Of a DNA stretch of 9,463 nt, positions 1 to 6,762 are shown piece after piece. The DNA is from Gammaproteobacteria bacterium (GTDB lineage: Bacteria > Pseudomonadota > Gammaproteobacteria > Pseudomonadales > Azotimanducaceae): NCBI GenBank assembly GCA_009840715.1, contig VXNE01000109.1, positions 1 to 9,463 of the forward strand. Reading direction: 5' to 3'. How positions within the stretch are numbered: the stretch's first letter is position 1; each line of letters opens with the position of its first letter. The position numbers and the translations under genes were made by a program. Below the pieces are notes generated by a model. That model had not been told where the DNA came from. It made no database searches and saw only the letters and a list, made by a program, of their open reading frames with translations.

Positions 1-2271
1 CTGGTGGAACCGCCCGATGGCGCTCTGGCGCGGCGACGTCGGCCGCGCGTGCCCGGTTCCGGCGAGTCCACCCGGGGCAGCGTCGCGTTCCTCGCGCGCA
101 ACACCAACAAGAAGAGCGTCGTCATCGATCCCGACGACGCCGACGACGTCGCCGTGCTCCGCGGGCTCTGTGCGCGGGCCGACGTGGTCCTCGACGCCGA
201 CGGATCTCCGTTTCGCGCGCTCGACGCCGGCACCGAAGCCCCGGTCGCGGTCACCGTCACCGATCCCGTGGGACTCGGCATCTCGTCCATCGTCGGCTTC
301 GCCGCGAGCGGTGGCCTGTCGTCGAGCGGCTGGCCCCACCAGCCCCCCTGCAATGCACCGTCCTGGCTCCCCCTCGACGGGGCGGGCGTGTACGCGGCGA
401 TCATGGCGGCCGCGGGGCTCCTGCGGCACCGCCGCAGCAACCGGCCCGTGCGTTACGAGATCCCGTACCACGAAGCGGCAACGGCGAGCATCACGCCCTG
501 GTCGCGGACGCTGGTGGCCTACGACACACACGCGCATGGCCAGGGTACGCTCAGCGCGCGACTTGGACCCGGCGGCTTCCCGATCCACGAGGCAAGGGAC
601 GGCCACGTACGGATACTCGCCGCGACCCCCAAGCAGTGGGAAGCGCTGGTCGACCTGCTCGACCGCCCGGAAGAACTCGTGTCGGGTCCGTGGGGCGACC
701 TGGCTTTCCGCATCCAGAACTTCGACGCGCTCAAGCTCGTCTGCGACGACCTCATTCGCCAGCGCACCGTGGAGGAAGTGTTCATCGGCGGACAGCAGCG
801 GGGGCTGACGGCTTCCCCCCTGTACACGCTGTCCGACTTCCGCGACGACCCGCACGTGCGGGAGCGCGAGGTCATCGCCGCCGTGGAAGATCCGGAGTTC
901 GGCATCATGGAGCTGATACGTCCACCGCACCGGCTCGACCCCACCGAACTGAACGTGCCGATCGAGGCCGCCCCCGCCTTCGGCGAGCACGACGACTACG
1001 CCCGCACGCTCCTCGACGAGCCGGTCCGCACGCCCGGCCCTTCCGCGACGGAAGGGGTGGCGGACGCCTCTGCCGACGAGCGCCCTCTCGCCGGACTGCG
1101 CGTCCTGCAACTCGGGGTCGGCGCGGTCGTTCCCGAGGCTGCGTCGGTGCTCGCGTGTCTCGGCGCCGAAGTACTCAAGGTCGAGTCGCGCGTGTACCCG
1201 GACTTCCTGCGCCGCGCCGGGCTCGGCGGAGAGAGCGACATCGACAACAGTCCGACCTTCAACCAGTTGAACCTCGGCGTCGAGAGCGTCGCCATCGACC
1301 TCTCCCGGCCCGAAGGGGTGGAGCTGGCGCACCGGCTCGCGGCAGAGTGCGACGTCATCATGGAGAACATGCGCACGACCGTCGTGCCCAAGTGGGGGCT
1401 CGACTACGAGTCCGCCCGCAGGATCCGCGAGAACGTCGTGTACCTGTCGAGCCAGGGACTCGGCAAGGGCCCCTACGACGGCTTCCAGACCTTCGGGCCG
1501 AACCTGCAGACCATCTCCGGCGTCACCCACCAGTGGGCGCACCCGGACGATCCTTACCCGGTAGGCACGACCCTCAACCACCCCGACCACATCGCCGGCA
1601 AGCAGGCGCTCGTCGCCGTACTCGGCGCACTCGCGCAACGTCCCGCCGAGGGGTGCCACATCGACGCCGCCCAGGTGGAGGCCGCCGCCTACCTCATCGG
1701 CGACCGTTACGTGGAGCAGCACTTCTCCGAGGCAGAGGTGACCGGGCGCGGCAACTTCAGCCCGGACATGGCGCCGCACGGCTGCTATCGGTGCCAGGAC
1801 GCGGGGGACGAGGAGCGCTGGGTGGCGCTCGCGGTGGAGGACGACGACCAGTGGCTCAAGCTGTGTTCCGTCGCTGGCCTCGAGGCACTGGACGACCCCG
1901 CGTACCGCGAGGCCGGGGGTCGGCTCGACAACGTCGCGGCGCTGGACGAAGCCCTGTCGGCATGGGCCGCCGAACGTTCCGTCGAGGCCGCGGAAACCAC
2001 CTTGCGCGCCGCGGGCCTCCCGGCCTCGCGCGCGGTGACCGGGGCGGATTTGGGCGAGGTCGAGTCCGGCTTCTTCCCGTCGGTGCGGTCGCCAAGTTCA
2101 GGCACTCGGCACTGCACCGGCATGCCGGTGATCACGGCGGCCGGCAAACGGCCCCCGGTCGGACCCTCGCCCATGATCGGGGAACACACGGGACGCGTGC
2201 TGTTCGACGTGCTCGGACTCGAGGCCGAAGAGGTGGTGCGGCTGCGGGACGAGAAGATCGTGGGGTACTAG
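1..2271 (+). CDS. CaiB/BaiF (family III) CoA transferase, tandem two-domain protein, 5' partial
   Basis: Family III CoA transferases move CoA between acyl-CoA donors and carboxylic acids in the cytoplasm. The window opens inside the gene: the first codons read L-V-E-P-P-D-G, the conserved VEPP-G segment that normally lies about 35-45 residues into this fold, so the true start is upstream and the GTG at 4 is not it. The first module runs to about 1020 and includes NTNKKSVVID (about 103-132) and RGLTASPLYTLSDFRDDPHV near 800-860. After a Pro/Ala/Asp linker (about 1024-1080) a second complete N-terminal signature begins at 1081 (RPLAGLRVLQLG, then GAEVLKVES). Its D-H-I-A-G motif puts the likely catalytic Asp at codon 1585. 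In module one the aligned segment is L-D-G-A-G, with Asp one residue displaced, so that site may be inactive. The TAG stop (2269-2271) lies within the CTAG bordering the inserted element. Family assignment is firm; the acid substrate is unknown. Confidence 0.93.
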   Translation: MVEPPDGALARRRRPRVPGSGESTRGSVAFLARNTNKKSVVIDPDDADDVAVLRGLCARADVVLDADGSPFRALDAGTEAPVAVTVTDPVGLGISSIVGFAASGGLSSSGWPHQPPCNAPSWLPLDGAGVYAAIMAAAGLLRHRRSNRPVRYEIPYHEAATASITPWSRTLVAYDTHAHGQGTLSARLGPGGFPIHEARDGHVRILAATPKQWEALVDLLDRPEELVSGPWGDLAFRIQNFDALKLVCDDLIRQRTVEEVFIGGQQRGLTASPLYTLSDFRDDPHVREREVIAAVEDPEFGIMELIRPPHRLDPTELNVPIEAAPAFGEHDDYARTLLDEPVRTPGPSATEGVADASADERPLAGLRVLQLGVGAVVPEAASVLACLGAEVLKVESRVYPDFLRRAGLGGESDIDNSPTFNQLNLGVESVAIDLSRPEGVELAHRLAAECDVIMENMRTTVVPKWGLDYESARRIRENVVYLSSQGLGKGPYDGFQTFGPNLQTISGVTHQWAHPDDPYPVGTTLNHPDHIAGKQALVAVLGALAQRPAEGCHIDAAQVEAAAYLIGDRYVEQHFSEAEVTGRGNFSPDMAPHGCYRCQDAGDEERWVALAVEDDDQWLKLCSVAGLEALDDPAYREAGGRLDNVAALDEALSAWAAERSVEAAETTLRAAGLPASRAVTGADLGEVESGFFPSVRSPSSGTRHCTGMPVITAAGKRPPVGPSPMIGEHTGRVLFDVLGLEAEEVVRLRDEKIVGY

Positions 2272-2302
2272 TGTGGTGTCCCGTAAGTTCCTAATGCTTC
2301 AG
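2268..2302 (+). repeat. Left terminal inverted repeat of the MITE-like element
   Basis: This arm pairs with the reverse complement of 2564-2598 at 32 of 35 positions; the mismatches fall at arm positions 8, 26 and 29. It contains the 17-bp perfect core GTGTCCCGTAAGTTCCT (2276-2292). The first four bases, CTAG, hold the stop codon of the upstream CoA transferase. Confidence 0.85.
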
Positions 2303-2455
2303 CGCGTCCCACGGGGTCTGTGGCAAGGCGCGTTCCCCGCAGGGAATGGTGGGCCCATTGCCAAGGGGCGCAACACCGCCACAGGCCGGACTCTTCATGC
2401 GAGGGGCGGGCCCCTGCGCGGGCCGCCCTCGCGCTCCCCGGGGCGCGCCCTTCGG

Positions 2456-2564
2456 GAGTTCGCCCTGCACGCCACTGCCGCGTTGTGGTCCTTGCCAATG
2501 CGCCCTCCGGGCGGCCCGATATTCCCTTCGGACCACGCCTTGCATTGACGCGCAGGGCGAACTC
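2456..2564. repeat. Nested inverted repeats inside the element
   Basis: A perfect 13-bp inverted pair, GAGTTCGCCCTGC (2456-2468) and its complement (2552-2564), encloses a second pair, GTGGTCC (2485-2491) with GGACCAC (2530-2536), and a small GCCC/GGGC hairpin near 2502-2513. The left half of the element has a similar arrangement: CTGTGGC (2318-2324) with GCCACAG (2378-2384), enclosing TTCCC-loop-GGGAA near 2333-2346. As single-stranded DNA or RNA the whole element could fold into a two-armed branched structure closed by the terminal repeats. Whether this matters for transposition or for mRNA is not shown. Confidence 0.6.
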
Positions 2565-2598
2565 TGAAGTATCAGGAACTTACGGGACACGACACTAG
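2564..2598 (-). repeat. Right terminal inverted repeat of the MITE-like element
   Basis: This is the reverse-complement partner of 2268-2302, with AGGAACTTACGGGACAC as its perfect core on the plus strand. It ends in CTAG (2595-2598), four bases before the GTG start of the hydrolase at 2603. Confidence 0.85.
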
Positions 2599-2602
2599 GG
2601 CC

Positions 2603-3649
2603 GTGCTGCTTGCCGCCCAGATTCTCGGAGCCATCGCCGCCACGGGCCTCGCGCTCTATCTCGCCGCCGTCGCCTTCGGCCTGTACCTGAAGCGGCGGGG
2701 GCAGCTTCCGTTCGACCCCGAGGCGCTCGCGGCCGAAGGCGGCAAGTACGTGACCACGGCCGACGGGCGCATCGTCGAGTACTTCACGTACGGCCCGCCA
2801 GACCCCGACGCGAGGGTCGTGGTGAACATGCACGGTTCCGGCATGGAGGCCCGGGAGCAGGCGAGGCTGAACGCCCCCATCTGCGAGGGCCTCGGCGTCC
2901 GCGGCATCGCCATCAGCCTACCCGGGTTCGGCTACAGCGACATGCAGCCGGGCCGCAAGGTGAAGGACTGGCCACGGGACGATCTTGCCCCGGTCCTCGC
3001 AGTGGAAGACGTGGACAGGTTCATGATCACCGGCCACTCGCAGGGAAATCCGCATGCGATGGCGGCGGCGTGGTATTTCGGCGACCGCTGCGAAGGCCTC
3101 GGGCTCTACGCCCCCTTCCTTCCCATAGACGTGTCGAAGGAGGAGGGCCTGAAAGGCGGCATCGGCATGGAAGCCCTTCCCTCCACCGGGAAGCTTCGGA
3201 AGTGGTACATGGGGTGGTACTTCGCGGTGATGCACCTGAGCGTCGTGACCTTCGCGCCCTGGCTGCCCCTGCAGGCGCTGCGGCGCGACGGCCGCAATAT
3301 CCACGCGGACGCCTCCCTGCTGCGGCACGTCGGGGACAGCGCGCAGCGGGGGGCGGCGCGGGGCGTGATCGGCGGCGCCTGGGAGTCCGCCAGAGATGTC
3401 TGCTACGAGTGGGGCTTCGACCCCCGCGTCATCGAGACTCGAAACGTCGTGATCTGGCACGCGGCCGACGAGACGCTGTGCCCCCCGGAGATCGGCCGGT
3501 GGCTCGCGGAGATGTTCCGGGGGAAGGAGGGCGTCAACGTGAACTTCCGTGACGATGACGTGGGCTTCGGTCACTTCACGTACTCCCGCGGCGAGTTCGC
3601 AACGCCCGGCGGCTCCATGGTCAAGGCGCTGCTGGACGGGTGCGGCTGA
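2603..3649 (+). CDS. Membrane-anchored alpha/beta hydrolase
   Basis: This is a 348-residue serine hydrolase of the alpha/beta fold, a superfamily that cleaves esters, lactones, amides or C-C bonds. Residues 1-30 form a hydrophobic helix rich in Ala/Leu/Ile and followed by KRR, consistent with a signal anchor that leaves the catalytic domain attached to the membrane; a cleaved signal peptide is less likely because no clear cleavage site follows. The oxyanion-hole strand is VVVNMHGSG (about 72-80). The nucleophile elbow is G-H-S-Q-G with Ser146 (codon 3038). Asp289 lies in WHAADET and His324 in GFGHF, giving a complete, correctly ordered triad. GTG 2603 is the first usable start after the inserted element and matches the beginning of the hydrophobic helix, but no good ribosome binding site precedes it; AGGAA at 2573-2577 is too far away. 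Without the element the start would lie 4 nt after the CoA transferase stop, suggesting ancestral translational coupling. The substrate is unknown. Confidence 0.88.
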   Translation: MLLAAQILGAIAATGLALYLAAVAFGLYLKRRGQLPFDPEALAAEGGKYVTTADGRIVEYFTYGPPDPDARVVVNMHGSGMEAREQARLNAPICEGLGVRGIAISLPGFGYSDMQPGRKVKDWPRDDLAPVLAVEDVDRFMITGHSQGNPHAMAAAWYFGDRCEGLGLYAPFLPIDVSKEEGLKGGIGMEALPSTGKLRKWYMGWYFAVMHLSVVTFAPWLPLQALRRDGRNIHADASLLRHVGDSAQRGAARGVIGGAWESARDVCYEWGFDPRVIETRNVVIWHAADETLCPPEIGRWLAEMFRGKEGVNVNFRDDDVGFGHFTYSRGEFATPGGSMVKALLDGCG

Positions 3650-3708
3650 GGTCCCCTCGGACGCAGGGCGGCCCATCGGGTCGCCCGTTGGGCGCTTGCG
3701 CGGTCAAC

Positions 3709-3712
3709 GAGG
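3709..3712 (+). promoter_or_regulatory. Candidate ribosome binding site GAGG for the oxygenase ORF
   Basis: GAGG lies 7 nt before the ATG at 3720, a normal Shine-Dalgarno distance. The next in-frame ATG, at 3753, has no purine-rich stretch at a suitable distance. This is the main reason for choosing 3720 as the start. Confidence 0.4.
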
Positions 3713-3719
3713 CGTGGCT

Positions 3720-5699
3720 ATGGTGCCCGCTCGCCGTTGTCCGGTCCCCCGCATGAACGTCTCCGCCACGCCCGCCGTCCTCAGCCTCGAGCAGAAACGC
3801 GCGCTCTACCGCGACGGCTACGTGGTCGTGCGGAACGCCGTGGCGCCCGAGCTGGTGGAAGCCGCGCTGGCACGGATCCGCCGAGCGAAGAAGGGCGAGA
3901 GCCTGTCCGCGGAGCGCGAGATGACGGACCTCGTCAACGCGTCCTCGGTGACGCCGATCCTCCACGAGGCGATGGGACCCTTCGACCCGCCCACGCACTG
4001 CCAGGTAGGCGTGATCAAGCGTTCGGAGCCCGGCGAGCACTTCAACAACCTCGGCTACCCCGACCGTGACATGCCCTACTACGGGGCACAGACCCACATG
4101 GACGGCCTGATCACGATCTCCGCCCCGCAGGAGGTGCAGGAAGGGACGCCCGGGGAGATCTACCACCGCTACTTCGCTTCCGGACCGAAGGGGGACCTCG
4201 GGCGCAGCCCGGACGTAATGGGCCACAACATGGTGCCCATGTTCCAGGATCCCGAGATGACGCTGGGCAACGGTAGCTTCACGGCGTTCGTCTTCGTGTG
4301 CCTGAGCGACCAGACGGTGGAAGGGCGCGGCCAGACCGCCCTGCTGCGGGGAGCGCATCACGCGACGGAGCGCTTCTTCCGCTGGCAGTACGAAACGAAC
4401 GGGCACGTCGGCCCGGAGGGCCCGGGCTGGCCCCGCATCAACTACGACGCGCCGAACCGCTGCGGGCTGGTCTACCTGCCCGAGGCGGTTCGAGACCAGT
4501 TCCTCGACGAGACCTCCGAGTCCACGCCCGACGGCAAGCGCTGGCCGCGGCCGACCCAGATCCTCATGGCGCCGGGGGACGCCTGCATCACGTCGTACCA
4601 CATCCCGCACTCGGGGACCCGCAACGAGCACGGGACGGAGTCCCGCAAGAACATCATCTTCCGCATCCGCAACAAGAACCGTCAGCCCGACAAGGTGGCC
4701 AACGGCGTGTCCGACCATCCGGACCGCGGCCAGATGGGCGAGTGGCTCGAATACGAGGATGGCAACGACCCGTGGGAGCGCTCCAAGTACGCGCTCTGCA
4801 ACATGTGGCACGAGTGGGAGGGGATGGCGGAGGTCGTCGCGGAGGAACGGGCGAGGGAGGGGGCCTCCTGCCTTGACATGAACGCGGCCGCCACCCGATC
4901 GCATCCGACGACCGCCCACGACGTTCAGGCGACGCTCCGCTTCGGCGTCGACACGGGCGCCCGCCAGTCCCACGAGATCGACCCCCGGAACGGGCGTTTC
5001 GCTAGGTCCGCGGAGCATGCGGTGACGGTCCACGACGGGCGAACCGAGCCCGCGACCCTGGACACCCACGGCTTCGAACTCCTCCAACACCCGCATCCGG
5101 CGGTCGACTGGAACGACGCCAATGCCGTGGCCGAGGTCTACTACGCGCAGGTGTCCGCACTGGTCCTCGAACGTACCGGCGGCAGCCGGGCGTTCCTCTT
5201 CGACCACACGGTCCGCCACGGCGACGAGGCCGTGCGCGCCGCACGGGGCGTGCGCGAACCGGCGTACGGCGTGCACAACGATTACACGCACTGGTCCTCG
5301 CGCAAGCGCATGCGCGACCTGTTGCCGGACGAGGCAGAGACGCTGCTCGAACGGCGCTTCGCCATCGTCCAGGTCTGGCGGCCCATCCGGCGGCTGATCG
5401 AGGCCGATCCCATCGCGATCGCGGACGCCCGCACCATTCGCGAGGCCGATCTCATCCCGGTCAACCGCATCTCGCCCGGGCGCGTGGGGGAGACCTGGCA
5501 AATCGCCTGGCATCGGCGCCAGCGCTTCTACTGGTTCCCCCGCATGACGCCGGACGAGGCGCTGCTGTTCAAGGTGTACGACTCCGCCACGGACGGCCGT
5601 GCCCGGTTCACCGCACACACTGCGTTCCGCCTACCGACGCAGGACGCCACGACGCCGCCGCGCGAGAGCTGCGAAGTGCGCATGTTCGTCTTCTTCTGA
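3720..5699 (+). CDS. Two-domain Fe(II)/2-oxoglutarate oxygenase: PhyH-like domain joined to CmcJ/AsaB-like domain
   Basis: The frame encodes 659 residues from 3720 (648 from ATG 3753; the frame is also open upstream inside the hydrolase gene, which is not credible as coding). The N-terminal part (to about residue 385) resembles phytanoyl-CoA dioxygenases: LSLEQKRALYRDGYVVVRNA at its start, an H-x-D iron site in QTHMDG (His126, Asp128), a distal His297 in IPHSG and a likely 2-oxoglutarate Arg309 in ESRKN. The C-terminal part (about 395-659) matches the CmcJ/AsaB family of oxygenases, named after cephamycin and fungal metabolite enzymes: HNDYTHWSSRKR (His519, Asp521), FAIVQVWRPI, FKVYDSATDGRARFTAHTAF (His633) and the family-typical end PRES-EVR (Arg648). 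Both metal sites look intact, so hydroxylation or desaturation by both halves is possible. Each domain is normally a separate protein of about 260-400 residues. The join near 4864-4880 is suspicious (see findings). A 70-bp gap separates it from the hydrolase. Substrate unknown. Confidence 0.85.
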   Translation: MVPARRCPVPRMNVSATPAVLSLEQKRALYRDGYVVVRNAVAPELVEAALARIRRAKKGESLSAEREMTDLVNASSVTPILHEAMGPFDPPTHCQVGVIKRSEPGEHFNNLGYPDRDMPYYGAQTHMDGLITISAPQEVQEGTPGEIYHRYFASGPKGDLGRSPDVMGHNMVPMFQDPEMTLGNGSFTAFVFVCLSDQTVEGRGQTALLRGAHHATERFFRWQYETNGHVGPEGPGWPRINYDAPNRCGLVYLPEAVRDQFLDETSESTPDGKRWPRPTQILMAPGDACITSYHIPHSGTRNEHGTESRKNIIFRIRNKNRQPDKVANGVSDHPDRGQMGEWLEYEDGNDPWERSKYALCNMWHEWEGMAEVVAEERAREGASCLDMNAAATRSHPTTAHDVQATLRFGVDTGARQSHEIDPRNGRFARSAEHAVTVHDGRTEPATLDTHGFELLQHPHPAVDWNDANAVAEVYYAQVSALVLERTGGSRAFLFDHTVRHGDEAVRAARGVREPAYGVHNDYTHWSSRKRMRDLLPDEAETLLERRFAIVQVWRPIRRLIEADPIAIADARTIREADLIPVNRISPGRVGETWQIAWHRRQRFYWFPRMTPDEALLFKVYDSATDGRARFTAHTAFRLPTQDATTPPRESCEVRMFVFF

Positions 5700-5717
5700 C
5701 GGCGCACACCGCGTTTT

Positions 5718-6743
5718 CTAGAACGCCGGGAACACGGCCTCCGCGAACGCCCTCGCATAGTCGAAGCCTCCGTCCTCCCGGGGCGCCGGCGTCGGCATCG
5801 GGTGTGGAACAACGATGTCGATGGGCAGGCCGTAGCCCAGGATCGCCCGAATCTGCTCCACGATCGCGGGAAACCGCCCGTGCAACGCGAACGCATCCAC
5901 CGCCGCCTCCGGCAGGAAGGACACGACCTCGCCCGCCGCCTCGAGGTCCCGAGCGTGATGGAAATCCGGCCACACCTGTCGTTTCAGGACTTCCACGTCC
6001 GGCCCCTCCCATGCCACGCCGACGTGGTCGAAGAGCATCGGCGAGTACTCGTAGTAGCCCGCGGCAACCGCCCGCCCGATGCGGCGGGTGCGGTCGGCGT
6101 CGTCGTCCACGACCGTGTGGAACACGCAGCCGATACGAATCTCGTCGGGATCTCGCCCCGCCTGGGCGGCTCCCGCACGCACGGCCTCGACGGCGAGGCG
6201 CAGGTTCGTCTCGTGCACCCCGACCCGGACGAACACGCCATCCGCGACGCGCCCGGCCATGCGTAACGTCTTCGGGCCCTGGGCAGCGACCCAAACCGGT
6301 ACACGGGCCGCATGCCTGAGGACCGCGGGCCTGGCCGCGTTCACGGTCAGGCGCTCGCCGGCATTCAGCCCCCGGATGGTGCGGATGGCATCTTCCAGCT
6401 CCGCCACGGTCGCGGGCCGCTTGCCCATCAACCGCACGGCCGTGTCGCCCACCCCCATGCCGAGTACGGTGCGCCCCGGGTCGAGGCGGTCCACGGTGGC
6501 GATGGAACCGGCGATCACGGCCGGGTGGCGCATCACCGGGTTCTCGATCAGCGGTCCGAGCACGATCCGGCGCGTGTTCCGCAGACCTTCCGCCAGCATG
6601 ACGTACGGGTCGAGCACCAGGAGCGGCGACGACGGGATGAAGCCGTAGCTCCAGCCGAGGGACTCGAGGCGCGCGGCGTCCGCCGCGAACCGCTCGGGTG
6701 AGCGGAGATCGAGCCGGTTGAGACCGAAAGCAACCTGGGTCAC
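5718..6743 (-). CDS. LLM class (luciferase-like) flavin- or F420-dependent oxidoreductase
   Basis: This 341-residue TIM-barrel protein resembles the F420-dependent methylene-tetrahydromethanopterin-reductase-like branch of the luciferase family. Seen in order: VAFGLN at the first strand, FAADAARLESLGWSYGFIP, the segment IENPVMRHPAVIAGSIATVD, then GRTVLGMGVGDTAVRLMGKR with AELEDAIRTIRGL, and VPVWVAAQGPKTLRMAGRVADGVFV. All are signature stretches of the family; the bacterial members act on varied substrates in the cytoplasm using reduced F420 or FMN, and the cofactor cannot be decided here. The GTG at 6743 is chosen because family homology begins there and a strong ribosome binding site precedes it; the frame is open further upstream only as a shadow of the MFS gene. 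The gene starts 19 nt after the MFS stop, so it is very likely in the same transcript, and ends 18 bp from the converging oxygenase stop. Confidence 0.87.
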   Translation of the reverse strand: MTQVAFGLNRLDLRSPERFAADAARLESLGWSYGFIPSSPLLVLDPYVMLAEGLRNTRRIVLGPLIENPVMRHPAVIAGSIATVDRLDPGRTVLGMGVGDTAVRLMGKRPATVAELEDAIRTIRGLNAGERLTVNAARPAVLRHAARVPVWVAAQGPKTLRMAGRVADGVFVRVGVHETNLRLAVEAVRAGAAQAGRDPDEIRIGCVFHTVVDDDADRTRRIGRAVAAGYYEYSPMLFDHVGVAWEGPDVEVLKRQVWPDFHHARDLEAAGEVVSFLPEAAVDAFALHGRFPAIVEQIRAILGYGLPIDIVVPHPMPTPAPREDGGFDYARAFAEAVFPAF

Positions 6744-6752
6744 GAGAAGGAG

Positions 6753-6759
6753 CCCTCCC
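6753..6759 (-). promoter_or_regulatory. Ribosome binding site GGGAGGG of the luciferase-like oxidoreductase
   Basis: On the minus strand GGGAGGG lies 9 nt before the GTG start at 6743, in the short gap after the MFS stop codon. It supports the GTG over upstream in-frame starts. Confidence 0.6.
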
Positions 6760-6762
6760 GGG

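Larger units (their letters stand above)
2268..2598. mobile_element. MITE-like non-autonomous element with 35-bp terminal inverted repeats
   Basis: This interval between two genes contains no credible coding region but is bounded by near-perfect inverted repeats (2268-2302 and 2564-2598, 32 of 35 positions matching). Both ends carry CTAG, which could be a 4-bp target duplication (core 2272-2594, 323 bp) or a TA duplication plus matching terminal bases. The interior is dense with further palindromes. Long terminal repeats, short length, a possible target duplication and no transposase are the hallmarks of a miniature inverted-repeat transposable element mobilised in trans. The shared core GTGTCCCGTAAGTTCCT could identify the parent insertion sequence, but I cannot assign a family from memory; TA or CTAG targets fit IS630- or IS5-like elements, among others. 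ORFs crossing it look like chance open frames. Confidence 0.8.

Noticed and set aside
636..2294. A 552-codon plus-strand frame overlapping the CoA transferase.
   Set aside because: The product is Arg- and Pro-rich low-complexity sequence, a frame shadow typical of GC-rich genes.
2291..2833. Open frames crossing the MITE-like element on both strands.
   Set aside because: They are short, share no motif with known proteins and cross the terminal repeats. They look like chance frames in GC-rich palindromic DNA.
3671..3693. A GC-rich hairpin (GCCCATCGGG with CCCGTTGGGC) between the hydrolase and the oxygenase ORF, considered as a terminator.
   Set aside because: The loop is very short and no T-run follows, so termination cannot be supported.
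3621..5618. A 665-codon open frame on the minus strand opposite the double oxygenase.
   Set aside because: It is a mirror of a high-GC coding region. Its product is rich in Arg, Gly, Val and His without domain motifs, whereas the plus strand has two clear oxygenase domains.
5700..5720. The TTTT in the 18-bp convergent gap, considered as a bidirectional terminator.
   Set aside because: The preceding complement (GCG with CGC) is only three base pairs, too weak to call.
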